Source of the DNA: Prevotella sp. | GTDB lineage: Bacteria > Bacteroidota > Bacteroidia > Bacteroidales > Bacteroidaceae | Reading direction: 5' to 3' | Length of the DNA: 64,000 nucleotides | Assembly (NCBI GenBank): GCA_016285075.1 | Contig: JAEEQB010000005.1 | Span: 1-64,000 of the forward strand | Shown here: piece after piece, positions 50,221-58,548 of the stretch | Numbering within the stretch: the stretch's first letter is position 1 | Layout of the letters: each line of letters starts with the position of its first letter | Translations under genes and position numbers: made by a program | Notes under the pieces: generated by a model | What the model was told of the DNA's origin: nothing | Databases searched by the model: none | The model's input: only the letters and a program-made list of their open reading frames with translations

Positions 50221-51327
50221 ATGATTGACAAAATAAGGATAGAAAACTATAAGTCAATAGTTGACTTGACGTTGGAACTTGGCCGTTTCAATGTTATCAT
50301 TGGTACTAATGGCTGTGGTAAATCCAACATTTTAGAAGCAATCACAATGGGAGCGTTGGGCGTTTCCGACAATGCCGACATAGGAAGATTGGCAAAACAC
50401 GGTATCCGCGTTACAGACTCAAATTTAATGGTCAATGCGTTTGAGGACATTGATGATAATATGAGTGAGTTTATCCAACTTCAGGTTTCTGGTGACAATA
50501 AGCCATACGACACGGGCATTGCTTTGTCATACGAAGAAAAATGGAACAAATGGGTTGATATCAAACCAAAAGAATACAGTATCATCAAGCAACATTATAT
50601 AAAAGAACATGGTGAGACAACAAAAGAAGAGGTTCCCTATAATGAATACCATAAACTACGTAAGGAACTAATCGAAAAGCCCGCGTTTCTTAGGTTTCTA
50701 ACGTATTCTCCTAATGAAAGTGTTATGAGAGAAATGGTTAGAAGTATAGATGTGTATCCATTAGGAGTGCATGGTGAGGGACTTTTCCAATACCTAAAAC
50801 TAACAAAAACTCAAAATCTTTTCCCCATTATCAATGAAGGGCTCAGAATGTTAGACTGGTTTGAGGATGTTTCTCCAGCCGATGATTTGTTGTCCAATGA
50901 ATTTGATGTTAATATAACAGATAAATATTTGAAAGAAACCCTGCACAGTTTCGACCAGCGTAGTACAAACGAGGGATTCCTTTATCTGTTGTTCTATCTT
51001 ACTTTGTTCAATAGTCAGGATACTCCATCTTTCTTTGCGGTGGATAACATAGAGACCTCATTTAATCCAGGATTATGTCAGAATTTGACAAAGTATCTGG
51101 TTGGTGTTTCAGGAAAAAAGGACAAGCAGGTGATTCTGACGACGCATAATCCATTTGTGCTTGATGGATTGGATTTGTCTGATGACGAACAACGATTGTT
51201 TGTATGCCGTCGTGATATTGACGGACATACAAGGATAGAGCGTGTGAAGTATAGGGAGGATAGGAAGATGTCTCTTTCTGAGTTGTGGATGTCAGGACTG
51301 ATTGGCGCTCTGCCTGAAAATTTCTGA
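50221..51327 (+). CDS. AAA/ABC-type ATPase of a two-gene ATPase-TOPRIM system
   Basis: The track start (50047) lies before the promoter; ATG at 50221 (MIDKIRIENYKSIVDLTLEL) is the true start, giving 368 residues. Walker A is IIGTNGCGKSN, the Walker B region FFAVDNIETSFNP, and the switch His TTHNPFVLDGL, as in the SMC/RecF-like AAA_21/AAA_15 ATPases found in OLD, Gabija, RloA/PrrC and PARIS (AriA) defence proteins. It lacks a fused nuclease; the next gene, 5 nt away, supplies a TOPRIM-like protein. Probably forms an ATP-dependent sensor or clamp. Confidence 0.82.
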   Translation: MIDKIRIENYKSIVDLTLELGRFNVIIGTNGCGKSNILEAITMGALGVSDNADIGRLAKHGIRVTDSNLMVNAFEDIDDNMSEFIQLQVSGDNKPYDTGIALSYEEKWNKWVDIKPKEYSIIKQHYIKEHGETTKEEVPYNEYHKLRKELIEKPAFLRFLTYSPNESVMREMVRSIDVYPLGVHGEGLFQYLKLTKTQNLFPIINEGLRMLDWFEDVSPADDLLSNEFDVNITDKYLKETLHSFDQRSTNEGFLYLLFYLTLFNSQDTPSFFAVDNIETSFNPGLCQNLTKYLVGVSGKKDKQVILTTHNPFVLDGLDLSDDEQRLFVCRRDIDGHTRIERVKYREDRKMSLSELWMSGLIGALPENF

Positions 51328-51332
51328 GTTTT

Positions 51333-51995
51333 ATGAGTAAGAAAATTGGTGTCGTCAGTGAGGGTGTTTCGGATTATTATGTACTGAAACATATCGTCTC
51401 GCGCTATCTGAAAGAACAGGATGTCTATACCATCCCATTGAACCCCAAGCAGGACAAAGGTAAGCAGGTGGGCTTTAGCGGATGGCAGGGTGTGTTGAAC
51501 TATATTTCGGGCATGGATGAAAAGAATCTGTTTGTGGAAGCACTGAAAGAGGAATGCGAATATGTGGTAGTGCAGATTGACACAGACCGCTGTGCAGAGT
51601 ATGGCGTTGAGCATCAGACCGACGACTTGACTGTTCTTTGGAAGAATGTGTACGAGAATCTTGTGAATCGTATCCCTGCCGATTTTGATAAGAGCAAGCT
51701 AATCTTTGCCATTAGTATTGATGAAACGGAATGTTGGCTTATCCCTTTCATAGACACGAATAAGAAGAACTGTGAGAATATTGACCGTTGCGTGAATCTG
51801 GTAAACAAGGGGATTAAGAAGCAGGATCTTTTCATAGACCCTGACAACAAGAATAGCGATGGCGCAAAGAGCGCATACGATTATATTCTGAAACAAAAGA
51901 AGAAGCCAAAAGAAATTAAGGAGTGTTCGGAATTTAACTACGGGTTCAAGAAATTGATTGAACAATTAGACGAAATAAGTGCAAAGGAATCTTAG
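51333..51995 (+). CDS. TOPRIM-like (DUF4276-type) nuclease partner
   Basis: 220 residues. VVSEGVSDYYVLKHIV begins with the conserved Glu strand of a TOPRIM fold, YVVVQIDTDRC gives the DxD motif, and SIDETECWLIPFI follows as in DUF4276/RloB-like proteins. It lies 5 nt after the ATPase gene. ATPase plus separate TOPRIM protein is the arrangement of PARIS (AriA/AriB) and split OLD systems, where the TOPRIM protein is the toxic effector released on infection. This one is shorter than AriB, so it may be a separate subtype. Confidence 0.68.
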   Translation: MSKKIGVVSEGVSDYYVLKHIVSRYLKEQDVYTIPLNPKQDKGKQVGFSGWQGVLNYISGMDEKNLFVEALKEECEYVVVQIDTDRCAEYGVEHQTDDLTVLWKNVYENLVNRIPADFDKSKLIFAISIDETECWLIPFIDTNKKNCENIDRCVNLVNKGIKKQDLFIDPDNKNSDGAKSAYDYILKQKKKPKEIKECSEFNYGFKKLIEQLDEISAKES

Positions 51996-52011
51996 GTACA
52001 AATCCTAAAGG

Positions 52012-52050
52012 AAACGCCCCGACATTCAGATACGCGAGGCGTTTTTCTTT
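52012..52050 (+). terminator. Terminator of the ATPase/TOPRIM pair
   Basis: AAACGCC ... GGCGTTT with a 19-nt loop, followed by TTCTTT. Confidence 0.65.
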
Positions 52051-52268
52051 AGTCTATTGACTCACGGATAATATGACGAGTTTCTCGTTTATATTCCAAT
52101 CGGTCATACTCATAGCCGCGACACATCGGGCAACTACAGGGCGTATCTGTTGAACGATAGACTTGCGTCCGATGTTTCTTTGCCAGTTCAAACCAGTGCA
52201 GACATACGAGCCTTAAACACTCGGAAGCCTTGCTTCCTTTGCCAAAGTTTTGTTATTTTCGTTTCCAT
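52049..52268 (-). pseudogene. Relic of a small Cys-rich protein
   Basis: ATG at 52268 opens METKITKLWQRKQGFRVFK, which stops after 26 codons. A second frame without a start continues with SECLRLVCLHWFELAKKHR...CSCPMCRGYEYDRLEYKRET to TAA at 52049. The CSCPMC...YDR...KRET pattern recalls small Bacteroidota proteins found beside RNA-repair genes, but that is from memory and weak. A frameshift between the two parts is the likely reason. Confidence 0.4.
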
Positions 52269-52270
52269 CG

Positions 52271-52459
52271 TCACTTTGTATTAAAGTGATTAGGTGATGG
52301 AAATTCGCTATGGTAAAAATCATAGTGTTCATAATCTTCTATTCTTAAGTTACTTACTGAACGTTGATCAAATAGTGTGCCAATATACTGCATCAAATAT
52401 ACTTTAGAGGGACGTGATAAATCGTCATGGAAAAATATACATTTTCTCTTTATATGTCG
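52271..52459 (-). pseudogene. Start-less coding relic
   Basis: An open frame of 62 codons between two TGA codons with no proper start: KCIFFHDDLSRPSKVYLMQY...FDQRSVSNLRIEDYEHYDFY. It reads like protein and ends 2 nt before the ATG of the next relic, the spacing expected in an operon. No family recognised. 52460-52829 contains further debris, e.g. a plus-strand tail TGFNSFVTKMKEMAK-stop near 52660-52718 and a CTTTGTGgC...CACACAAAG hairpin near 52537, but no gene. Confidence 0.35.
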
Positions 52460-52829
52460 TCATTACACATTGATTTCATCTTGCAATTCCGCAATTAGAT
52501 TCTGTAGAAGGGTGTAGCCTAATACGCACTTTGTGGCGGAGTGCCACACAAAGATGCTTGCCTGCTTTCTGATGAGCAAGCTCGGCAGACATTAGGTTTT
52601 TGTTTCCTTGAATTGAGCGCAGTGCCTACGAGGTAATCGGCTTGCCGCTTCGCTCGTCGAAGAACTGCTGACGGGCTTCAACAGTTTCGTCACAAAGATG
52701 AAGGAGATGGCTAAATGAGGTTATGATTTGGAAACCTAACTTCTTCACCGATCCTCTCTAATTTGCCTTTTGCCACAAATCGTACTTCCACGTTCTTCCC
52801 CTCTTTGCCTTTATTTCAGGCCGAATTGC

Positions 52830-52962
52830 GTTAATCTTCCAAAATCCGTCTTTCGTTACAGACTTTTTTCGTAACTTTGCCATCAAAGATGGCGAAATTA
52901 CTCCGTCTCGGCAAAAAAAGGAAAGAGTTTCTTTGTTTTGCACTCGACTTTTCGTAACTTTG
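52830..52962 (+). repeat. Right copy (R2) of the 97-bp promoter-bearing direct repeat
   Basis: 52866-52962 matches 40073-40169 at 95/97 positions; weaker similarity from 52830. Here the second -7 box is the pyrE promoter. Minus-strand ORF 52758..52943 across it is a shadow. Confidence 0.85.
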
Positions 52963-52963
52963 C
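52932..52963 (+). promoter_or_regulatory. pyrE promoter (inside R2)
   Basis: TTTG (52932-52935), 19 nt, TAACTTTGC (52955-52963); start site predicted about 12 nt before the ATG at 52982. Confidence 0.75.
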
Positions 52964-52981
52964 AGCCAAATCAACGTTGAT

Positions 52982-53620
52982 ATGATGAATATTAAGAATC
53001 AATTTGCTAGGAAACTGATGGAAATCAAGGCCATCAAGTTGCAGCCGAACGACCCTTTCACTTGGGCCAGCGGCTGGAAGTCACCCATCTACACCGACAA
53101 TCGGAAGACACTGGGCTACCCGGAGGTGCGCTCTTTTGTGAAGCTGGAACTGTGTCACGCCATCCAGGAGTATTTCCCTGAGGCTGAGGCTGTGGCCGGC
53201 GTGGCTACAGGCGCCATTGCACAGGGTGCGCTTGTTGCTGACGAGTTAGGGCTGCCCTACTGCTATGTACGTCCGAAACCGAAGGATCACGGCATGGGCA
53301 ATCAGGTGGAAGGTGAAATCAAGCAAGGTACCAAGGTGGTGGTGGTGGAAGACCTCATCTCTACCGGAGGTTCGAGCTTGAAGGCTGTTGAGGCACTGCG
53401 TCAGTATGGTGTAGAAGTAGTAGGCATGGTGGCTTCGTTCACTTATGGGTTTCCTGTTGCCGAAGAGGCATTTGCCGCTGCTGGCGTGAAACTCATTACG
53501 CTCAGCAACTATGAAGCCGTGGTCGAGGAAGCTGCCAAGACGGGTTATATCAAGGATGAAGATAAGGCCGTGCTTGCTGAGTGGCGGAAAAACCCCGGTA
53601 CTTGGGGAGTTAAGAGTTAA
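52982..53620 (+). CDS. pyrE: Orotate phosphoribosyltransferase
   Basis: 212 residues, standard length. PRPP-binding loop VVVVEDLISTGGSSLKAVEAL; orotate/phosphate sites in FTWASGWKSPIYTDNRK and YVRPKPKDHGMGNQVEG. It converts orotate and PRPP to OMP in pyrimidine synthesis. ATGATG: the first (52982) or second codon may be used. Promoter lies within repeat R2. Followed by the SRPBCC gene and argH on the same strand. Confidence 0.95.
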   Translation: MMNIKNQFARKLMEIKAIKLQPNDPFTWASGWKSPIYTDNRKTLGYPEVRSFVKLELCHAIQEYFPEAEAVAGVATGAIAQGALVADELGLPYCYVRPKPKDHGMGNQVEGEIKQGTKVVVVEDLISTGGSSLKAVEALRQYGVEVVGMVASFTYGFPVAEEAFAAAGVKLITLSNYEAVVEEAAKTGYIKDEDKAVLAEWRKNPGTWGVKS

Positions 53621-53717
53621 AGATTAAGGATTTAGAATTAGGAGTTCTTTTAGTCGGCTGACGCCTTTGTAAAAGAGGCATAGCCGATTGAAGAACGAAG
53701 AATTAAGCTTAGAAACG

Positions 53718-54149
53718 ATGGGATTATTCGGAGGTGAAAGTAAATTCGAGAGTAGTGTGAAGATGGTTCCCTACCCTCAGCAGGCAGTGTACGACAATAT
53801 CAGCGACCTGCGGAACCTGAAGAAGGTGCAGGACCGTGTGCCTGACGACAAGGTGAGTGATTTCCAGTATGACGAGGATACGGTGAGCCTGAACGTACCG
53901 CCTGTTGGCGAGCTGAAGCTGCGTATCTGCGACCGTGAGGAACCGAAGTGTGTGAAGTTCGAGACGCTGCAGTCGCCCGTACCATTCAACGTGTGGATTC
54001 AGGTCCTGCCTGTCGACGAGAACAGCTCGAAGATGAAGGTCACAGTGAAGGCCGAGCTGAACCCGTTCATCAAAGGTATGGTGGAAAAACCACTGCAGGA
54101 GGGTGTGGAGAAAATAGCCGATGCCTTGGCGCAGGTTCATTATGTTTAA
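53718..54149 (+). CDS. SRPBCC-fold (polyketide-cyclase-like) protein
   Basis: The track starts at a TTG (53688); ATG at 53718 (MGLFGGESKFESSVKMVPYP) gives 143 residues. The pattern of an N-terminal strand with P-x(2)-VYDNISDLRNL, central strands (VSLNVPPVGELKLRICDRE) and a long C-terminal helix (PLQEGVEKIADALAQV) is that of SRPBCC/START-like ligand-binding proteins common next to pyrE in Bacteroidales. No catalytic residues are known. About 48 nt before argH. Confidence 0.75.
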   Translation: MGLFGGESKFESSVKMVPYPQQAVYDNISDLRNLKKVQDRVPDDKVSDFQYDEDTVSLNVPPVGELKLRICDREEPKCVKFETLQSPVPFNVWIQVLPVDENSSKMKVTVKAELNPFIKGMVEKPLQEGVEKIADALAQVHYV

Positions 54150-54196
54150 CGAAACGTTCCTGTGGACAAGACGTCTTAACGACAAAACGTAGAAAG

Positions 54197-55528
54197 ATGA
54201 AGCTTTGGGAAAAGAACTTTGAAGTGAACAAGGAGATAGAGCGGTTCACCGTCGGGCGTGATCGTGAGATGGACCTCTATCTGGCCAAATACGACGTGCT
54301 GGGCTCTATGGCTCATATTATTATGCTGGAGAGCATCGGCCTGTTGGGTAAGGACGAACTGCCCGCGCTGCTGCGTGAGCTGAAAGCCATCTATGGGCAG
54401 TGCGAGAGAGGTGAGTTCGTCATAGAAGATGATATAGAGGATGTACATTCACAGGTGGAGATGCTGCTCACTCGTAAGCTTGGCGACATGGGCAAGAAGA
54501 TACATTCCGGACGGTCACGCAACGACCAGGTATTGGTGGATCTGAAGCTCTTCACCCGCCACGAGCTGATGGAGACAGCCGAGGAGGTGAAGGTGCTGTT
54601 CGATGAGCTCATACAGAAGAGCAACCAGTACAAAGACGTGCTGATGCCGGGGTATACGCATCTGCAGGTGGCCATGCCATCGAGCTTTGGATTGTGGTTC
54701 GGAGCCTATGCCGAGAGCCTGACGGACGATATGCTTTTCCTGCAGGCCGCCTACAAGATGACCAACCGTAACCCGTTGGGATCGGCTGCCGGCTATGGTT
54801 CATCATTCCCCTTGAACCGTACAATGACCACGCAGCTGCTGGGTTTCGACTCGATGGACTACAATGTGGTCTATGCACAGATGGGGCGGGGCAAGATGGA
54901 GCGGAACGTGGCCTTTGCCATGGCTTCCATAGCCGGCACATTGGCCAAGCTGGCGTTCGACGCCTGCCTGTTCAACTCGCAGAATTTCTCGTTTGTGAAA
55001 CTGCCCAAGGAATGTACTACTGGCAGCAGCATCATGCCGCACAAGAAGAACCCTGACGTGTTCGAACTGATACGTGCCAAGTCGAACAAACTGCAGAGCC
55101 TGCCACAGCAGGTGATGATGATCATGAACAATCTGCCCGTGGGCTATTTCCGTGACCTGCAGATCATCAAGGAGGTGTTCCTGCCAGCCTTCGGCGAACT
55201 GAAGGACTGCCTTCAGATGACGGCATACATCATTAACAAGATAGAGGTGAACGAGCATATCCTGGACAACCCGATGTACGACCCGATGTTCTCGGTAGAA
55301 GAAGTGAACCGCCTTGCAGCTGCTGGAATGCCTTTCCGCGATGCCTACAAGAAGGTTGGACTTGACATTGAAGCCGGACAGTTCACGCCCGACAAGGATA
55401 TTCACCATACCCATGAGGGTTCTATCGGCAACCTCTGCAATCAGCAGATAGAGGCCTTGATGAAGCAGTTGATGGAAGGTTTCCATTTCGAGCGGATAAA
55501 GGAAGCCGAGAAAGCACTGCTGAAGTAA
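54197..55528 (+). CDS. argH: Argininosuccinate lyase
   Basis: The track start at 53948 runs through the previous gene; ATG at 54197 (MKLWEKNFEVNKEIERFTVG) gives 443 residues, the family norm. The fumarase/aspartase signature GSSIMPHKKNPD with the catalytic Ser region is present, along with HSGRSRNDQV and GYTHLQVAMPSSFG. It splits argininosuccinate to arginine and fumarate. The next gene starts 46 nt downstream. Confidence 0.95.
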   Translation: MKLWEKNFEVNKEIERFTVGRDREMDLYLAKYDVLGSMAHIIMLESIGLLGKDELPALLRELKAIYGQCERGEFVIEDDIEDVHSQVEMLLTRKLGDMGKKIHSGRSRNDQVLVDLKLFTRHELMETAEEVKVLFDELIQKSNQYKDVLMPGYTHLQVAMPSSFGLWFGAYAESLTDDMLFLQAAYKMTNRNPLGSAAGYGSSFPLNRTMTTQLLGFDSMDYNVVYAQMGRGKMERNVAFAMASIAGTLAKLAFDACLFNSQNFSFVKLPKECTTGSSIMPHKKNPDVFELIRAKSNKLQSLPQQVMMIMNNLPVGYFRDLQIIKEVFLPAFGELKDCLQMTAYIINKIEVNEHILDNPMYDPMFSVEEVNRLAAAGMPFRDAYKKVGLDIEAGQFTPDKDIHHTHEGSIGNLCNQQIEALMKQLMEGFHFERIKEAEKALLK

Positions 55529-55574
55529 CAACTGAGGGCAAGAAGTGATGGGTGGGAATCGTTTCGTGAGGTCA

Positions 55575-56144
55575 ATGCGGCATTCATTATTATTGCCGCT
55601 GCTATTCATCTGTCAGTTGTCACTCATCACTTCTTCTTGCGACGGCGAGGATAAATTCAGCCGTAAATACCCCTGTTCGTTTGTTTTCCAGGCACAGTAT
55701 CACACTGCAAGCCTCTTTGCCCGTTCCTTGGGTAATCCGGGAATGTTTGTCATTGTCACCTCTACCCAGCGACAAGGCGTCACACACCTGTTGGTGACCG
55801 CAGCTGACGGTCAGAAAGAGGATATCGCCATGTCCACGGCCATTGAAAACGAACGGACCTACTATGCTAATATGGGGGCTAACCGCGGCCTCATCATCGG
55901 CCTTAGCAATTTTGACGGGCTGAAGGCGTACGACCGCCAGTGCCCTAACTGCATGGAGGAGACCGGCGGCGTGAACCACCCGCTCACCTTCACCAGCAAC
56001 GGACAGGCTGTGAGCTGTGCCCGTTGCCAACGGGTTTACAATCTCAATGCAGAGGGGATGCCCCAAAACGGAAAGCAGGGTGATGAAGCCCTGCTGCAAT
56101 ATGTGGCGGCCTATGACGGCACGCGGCTATATGTTCATAACTAA
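55575..56144 (+). CDS. Lipoprotein with a zinc-ribbon-like CxxC...CxxC domain
   Basis: ATG at 55575 gives the signal peptide MRHSLLLPLLFICQLSLITSSCDG with lipobox Cys; 189 residues (the track adds 10). The C-terminal part holds YDRQCPNCMEE and AVSCARCQRVYNLN, two CxxC pairs about 27 residues apart, which could bind zinc or a metal cluster. A true Rieske centre would need CxH...CxxH, which is absent. Downstream of argH on the same strand. Function unknown. Confidence 0.6.
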   Translation: MRHSLLLPLLFICQLSLITSSCDGEDKFSRKYPCSFVFQAQYHTASLFARSLGNPGMFVIVTSTQRQGVTHLLVTAADGQKEDIAMSTAIENERTYYANMGANRGLIIGLSNFDGLKAYDRQCPNCMEETGGVNHPLTFTSNGQAVSCARCQRVYNLNAEGMPQNGKQGDEALLQYVAAYDGTRLYVHN

Positions 56145-56163
56145 AACAGTTTCTAAAGTAGGA

Positions 56164-57332
56164 ATGAGACACTTCTGTGTATTCATCGTCATATTGGCTG
56201 CTTTCTCTGCCTGTACTGGCGGAGGAAAGTATGAGGAGATGCGGCAGGGTCTCCAGGCGCTGAACGCGCTGAACCGTGCCGACTCCGTGCTCACCGCTAC
56301 GGAGCGCGACGAGGCATAGGCCTTCGTCGACTACTTCGACAGTCATGGCATGCCTAACGACCAGATGCTGGCCCACTACCTCCTGGGTCGCTGCTACGCC
56401 GACATGCACGAGGCTCCCATGGCCCTCCACTGCTATCAGGAAGCCATCAGTCGTGCCGACACCACAGCGAAGGACTGTGACTTCGCCCAGCTCAGCAGGG
56501 TGTACGGGCAGAGTGCCACCATATTCTATCAACAGGGTTTGTATAGGAATCAGTTAGAGTATCAAGATCTTGCATCATCTTATGCTTGGCGGGGAAACGA
56601 TACTTTGGCCACTTTACAATGTTACGCTATTAAAGCATTGGCTTACAACCAGCTACAAATGAAAGATTCTGCCATCTATGTTTACACAGATGCCATCAAG
56701 CAATTAAAAGCAAATAAATATAATAAGGTAGCAGCTCATTAGGGAACACATCTCCATGCAGGCAGAGATGATGCAGTTACGTGAACGTAAAGCCAACTAC
56801 GACCTTCTGCTTCAAGAAAAAGAAGAGCAGGCCACGGCTTTGGGTACTGTACTGTTGGAAATGGAAACTCTACGGCAGGAAAAGAGTAGGTTCGACCAAA
56901 TGCTGAAAGAGAAAGAAGACAAGATAGAAAAGCAAAAAGCAGACATCGGTCGATACAAACGATTAGCACGCTTGGAGAAGGACAGATTAAAGCACCAATT
57001 ATATGATGCACCCATATACCAGAATGTCTCCTTCAAGGCTGCCAGAGGAATGGTGCTTACCAATGAGGAATGGAAAGAACTGGAACTGTTTGTTGTCAAC
57101 CGTCTTCCAGAATTTTATATGTTTGTTTCCTCTCGTGAACATGGCTTGACTACCATCATTTACCATGTGTGCATACTTGTTCGCCTACAGTTCTCCTTCT
57201 CTTCCATCAGTCACATGATTGGTGTCAAGGCTCCTACCATCACAAAAGTATGCAGTGTTGTGCTTAAAAAAACTCTTTGACCAAGAGGGAAGTGGAAAGG
57301 ATTTAGAGCAGAAACTAATTCAGTTCAACTGA
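56164..57332 (+). pseudogene. TPR / coiled-coil signalling lipoprotein gene with multiple lesions
   Basis: ATG at 56164 gives MRHFCVFIVILAAFSACTGG, a lipoprotein signal. In-frame TAG at 56317-56319 (ERDEA-stop-AFVDYFDSHG) interrupts a continuous TPR region (QMLAHYLLGRCYADMHEAPM, then further repeats) that runs to a second TAG at 56740. The coiled-coil segment (YDLLLQEKEEQATALGTVLL) follows in another frame from 56756, without the membrane segment expected between. Finally a 7-A run (about 57266-57272) shifts the frame; one A fewer restores LKKLFDQEGSGKDLEQKLIQ to TGA at 57332. The intact family is common in Prevotellaceae (TPR, TM, coiled coil, HTH-like end). Clearly inactivated. Confidence 0.75.
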
Positions 57333-57523
57333 TTTTTTAGGGGCTAATTTTTGCGATAATTCTTGCAATTCACTATTTCCCAGCGGATTGCATTTTCTGT
57401 GCTAATTTTAATGCTAATTCTGTTCGGTCTCTACTTTTGATAGTTTAGACCGAAACTGTTATTTTTGCTGTCAGAAATCTGTTTTCATATTATAACACAA
57501 TTAGTAATTAAAAAGAAAAAAAG

Positions 57524-57628
57524 ATGAAGAGGACGAAGTTTTTCATTGCGACATTGGTCGCTTATTTCCTCTGTCTAGGGGTACTATCTGTTAATGCTCA
57601 AGAATGGAGAAATATGCAGCTCGAATGA
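57524..57628 (+). pseudogene. Orphan signal-peptide relic
   Basis: 34 codons: MKRTKFFIATLVAYFLCLGV... with a cleavage site after VNAQ, then only EWRNMQLE-stop. It has an AT-rich leader with aaaagaaaaaaag before the ATG. It looks like the 5' stub of a deleted secreted-protein gene. 57333-57523 contains nothing else recognisable. Confidence 0.4.
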
Positions 57629-57699
57629 TTTTTAGCGGCTATTAAGTTGTAGATTTATCGAAAAATATATATCTTTGCAACACAATAAATGTTTGTATT

Positions 57700-58443
57700 A
57701 TGAGAAAAGGATTGCTTTTCATATTGTTGGTTCTTCTGCCTTTATTGTTATTCGGGCAGGAGATATACAGATCTTTCTTAGAGGAGGGAAAAGTATGGAC
57801 GTATCATTACTATAATGATATGACAGGAAGAGAGTTCTATAAGTCCTTGACCATAGCAGGTGACACTGTTATAGATGACAAGAGCTACAAGCGAATCGTA
57901 GATGTGGCTACAGGAAACTATGAGTATGCTATACGCGAGGATGGAAAGAAGGTTTATTGTATCTATGCGAACTATGAATCTAACGGAGAGAAATTGATTT
58001 ATGATTTCGGGCTGAACATAGGAGATACATTCAAGTTGTATGATGCAGACGAAACCGTAGACCCTTCCTCACGGGCAACAGTTGTCTCTGTGGATACCAT
58101 CGTGTTAGGGAATCGAGCCTTCCGAGTGATGGATGTTCGTCCTAACGACCAGTCGAGTTGGTCAAACTGGTGGGTAGAGGGTATTGGCAGTATGCATGGG
58201 ATTGCCAGTAATTCTTTATTACCAGGCAATGATTATACATTCTCTTACTGCCAAATCAATGGAGAAACCATATTGACGCATAAGAATGTCAGGACTGTTG
58301 GCATTCATCATCAACCCATCATCCACAAGGGTTCGTATTCTACGATTGATCCTCTGTTCGACCTCCAGGGCCGCCGCCGCCAGGGCGAGCCGCAAAGGAA
58401 GGGCGTGTATATCCGTGGTGGCAGGAAGTACGTGAGACCCTAG
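57700..58443 (+). CDS. Secreted protein with C-terminal sorting-like tail
   Basis: 247 residues; signal peptide MRKGLLFILLVLLPLLLFGQ. The mature part is beta-rich with short repeats around FLEEGKVWTYHYYNDMTG, GDTVIDDKSYKRI and WSNWWVEGIGSMHG, a pattern frequent in Prevotellaceae surface proteins. The C-terminus, FDLQGRRRQGEPQRKGVYIR plus GGRKYVRP, resembles the short T9SS type-A-like tail (DLxGRR...KGIYI..GKK). -7 box TATCTTTGC lies near 57671-57679. Ends in TAG, showing that TAG is an ordinary stop in this genome. Confidence 0.6.
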   Translation: MRKGLLFILLVLLPLLLFGQEIYRSFLEEGKVWTYHYYNDMTGREFYKSLTIAGDTVIDDKSYKRIVDVATGNYEYAIREDGKKVYCIYANYESNGEKLIYDFGLNIGDTFKLYDADETVDPSSRATVVSVDTIVLGNRAFRVMDVRPNDQSSWSNWWVEGIGSMHGIASNSLLPGNDYTFSYCQINGETILTHKNVRTVGIHHQPIIHKGSYSTIDPLFDLQGRRRQGEPQRKGVYIRGGRKYVRP

Positions 58444-58490
58444 AGAGCCTCCGGCCTTGCAGGCGCTGAACCTATCGCTTTTAAGAAATG

Positions 58491-58538
58491 AATTGCGAAA
58501 GTTAAATTATTTTACTTTCTTTTTGCTATGAAAAAGGG
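58491..58538 (+). repeat. 48-bp dispersed element, copy 2
   Basis: 46/48 identical by eye to 7005-7052 in opposite orientation, 50 kb away. It ends 11 nt before the S41 protease stop codon. Confidence 0.65.
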
Positions 58539-58548
58539 TCATTGTGCC

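Noticed and set aside
53948-54196. Upstream extension of argH (ORF track start at 53948)
   Set aside because: It overlaps the SRPBCC gene in another frame; the conserved protein begins at MKLWEKNFEV (54197) with a normal family length.
54803-55609. 268-residue minus-strand ORF over argH
   Set aside because: Shadow of a high-GC coding region; no recognisable domain or start signals.
55575-56144. Rieske [2Fe-2S] protein
   Set aside because: The motif is CxxC...CxxC, without the two histidines a Rieske centre needs.
48682-56319. Genome-wide reassignment of TAG to Gln
   Set aside because: Several intact genes in the window end in TAG (7530, 42276, 57700 genes), and the amber-bearing genes carry other lesions, so nonsense mutations are more likely.
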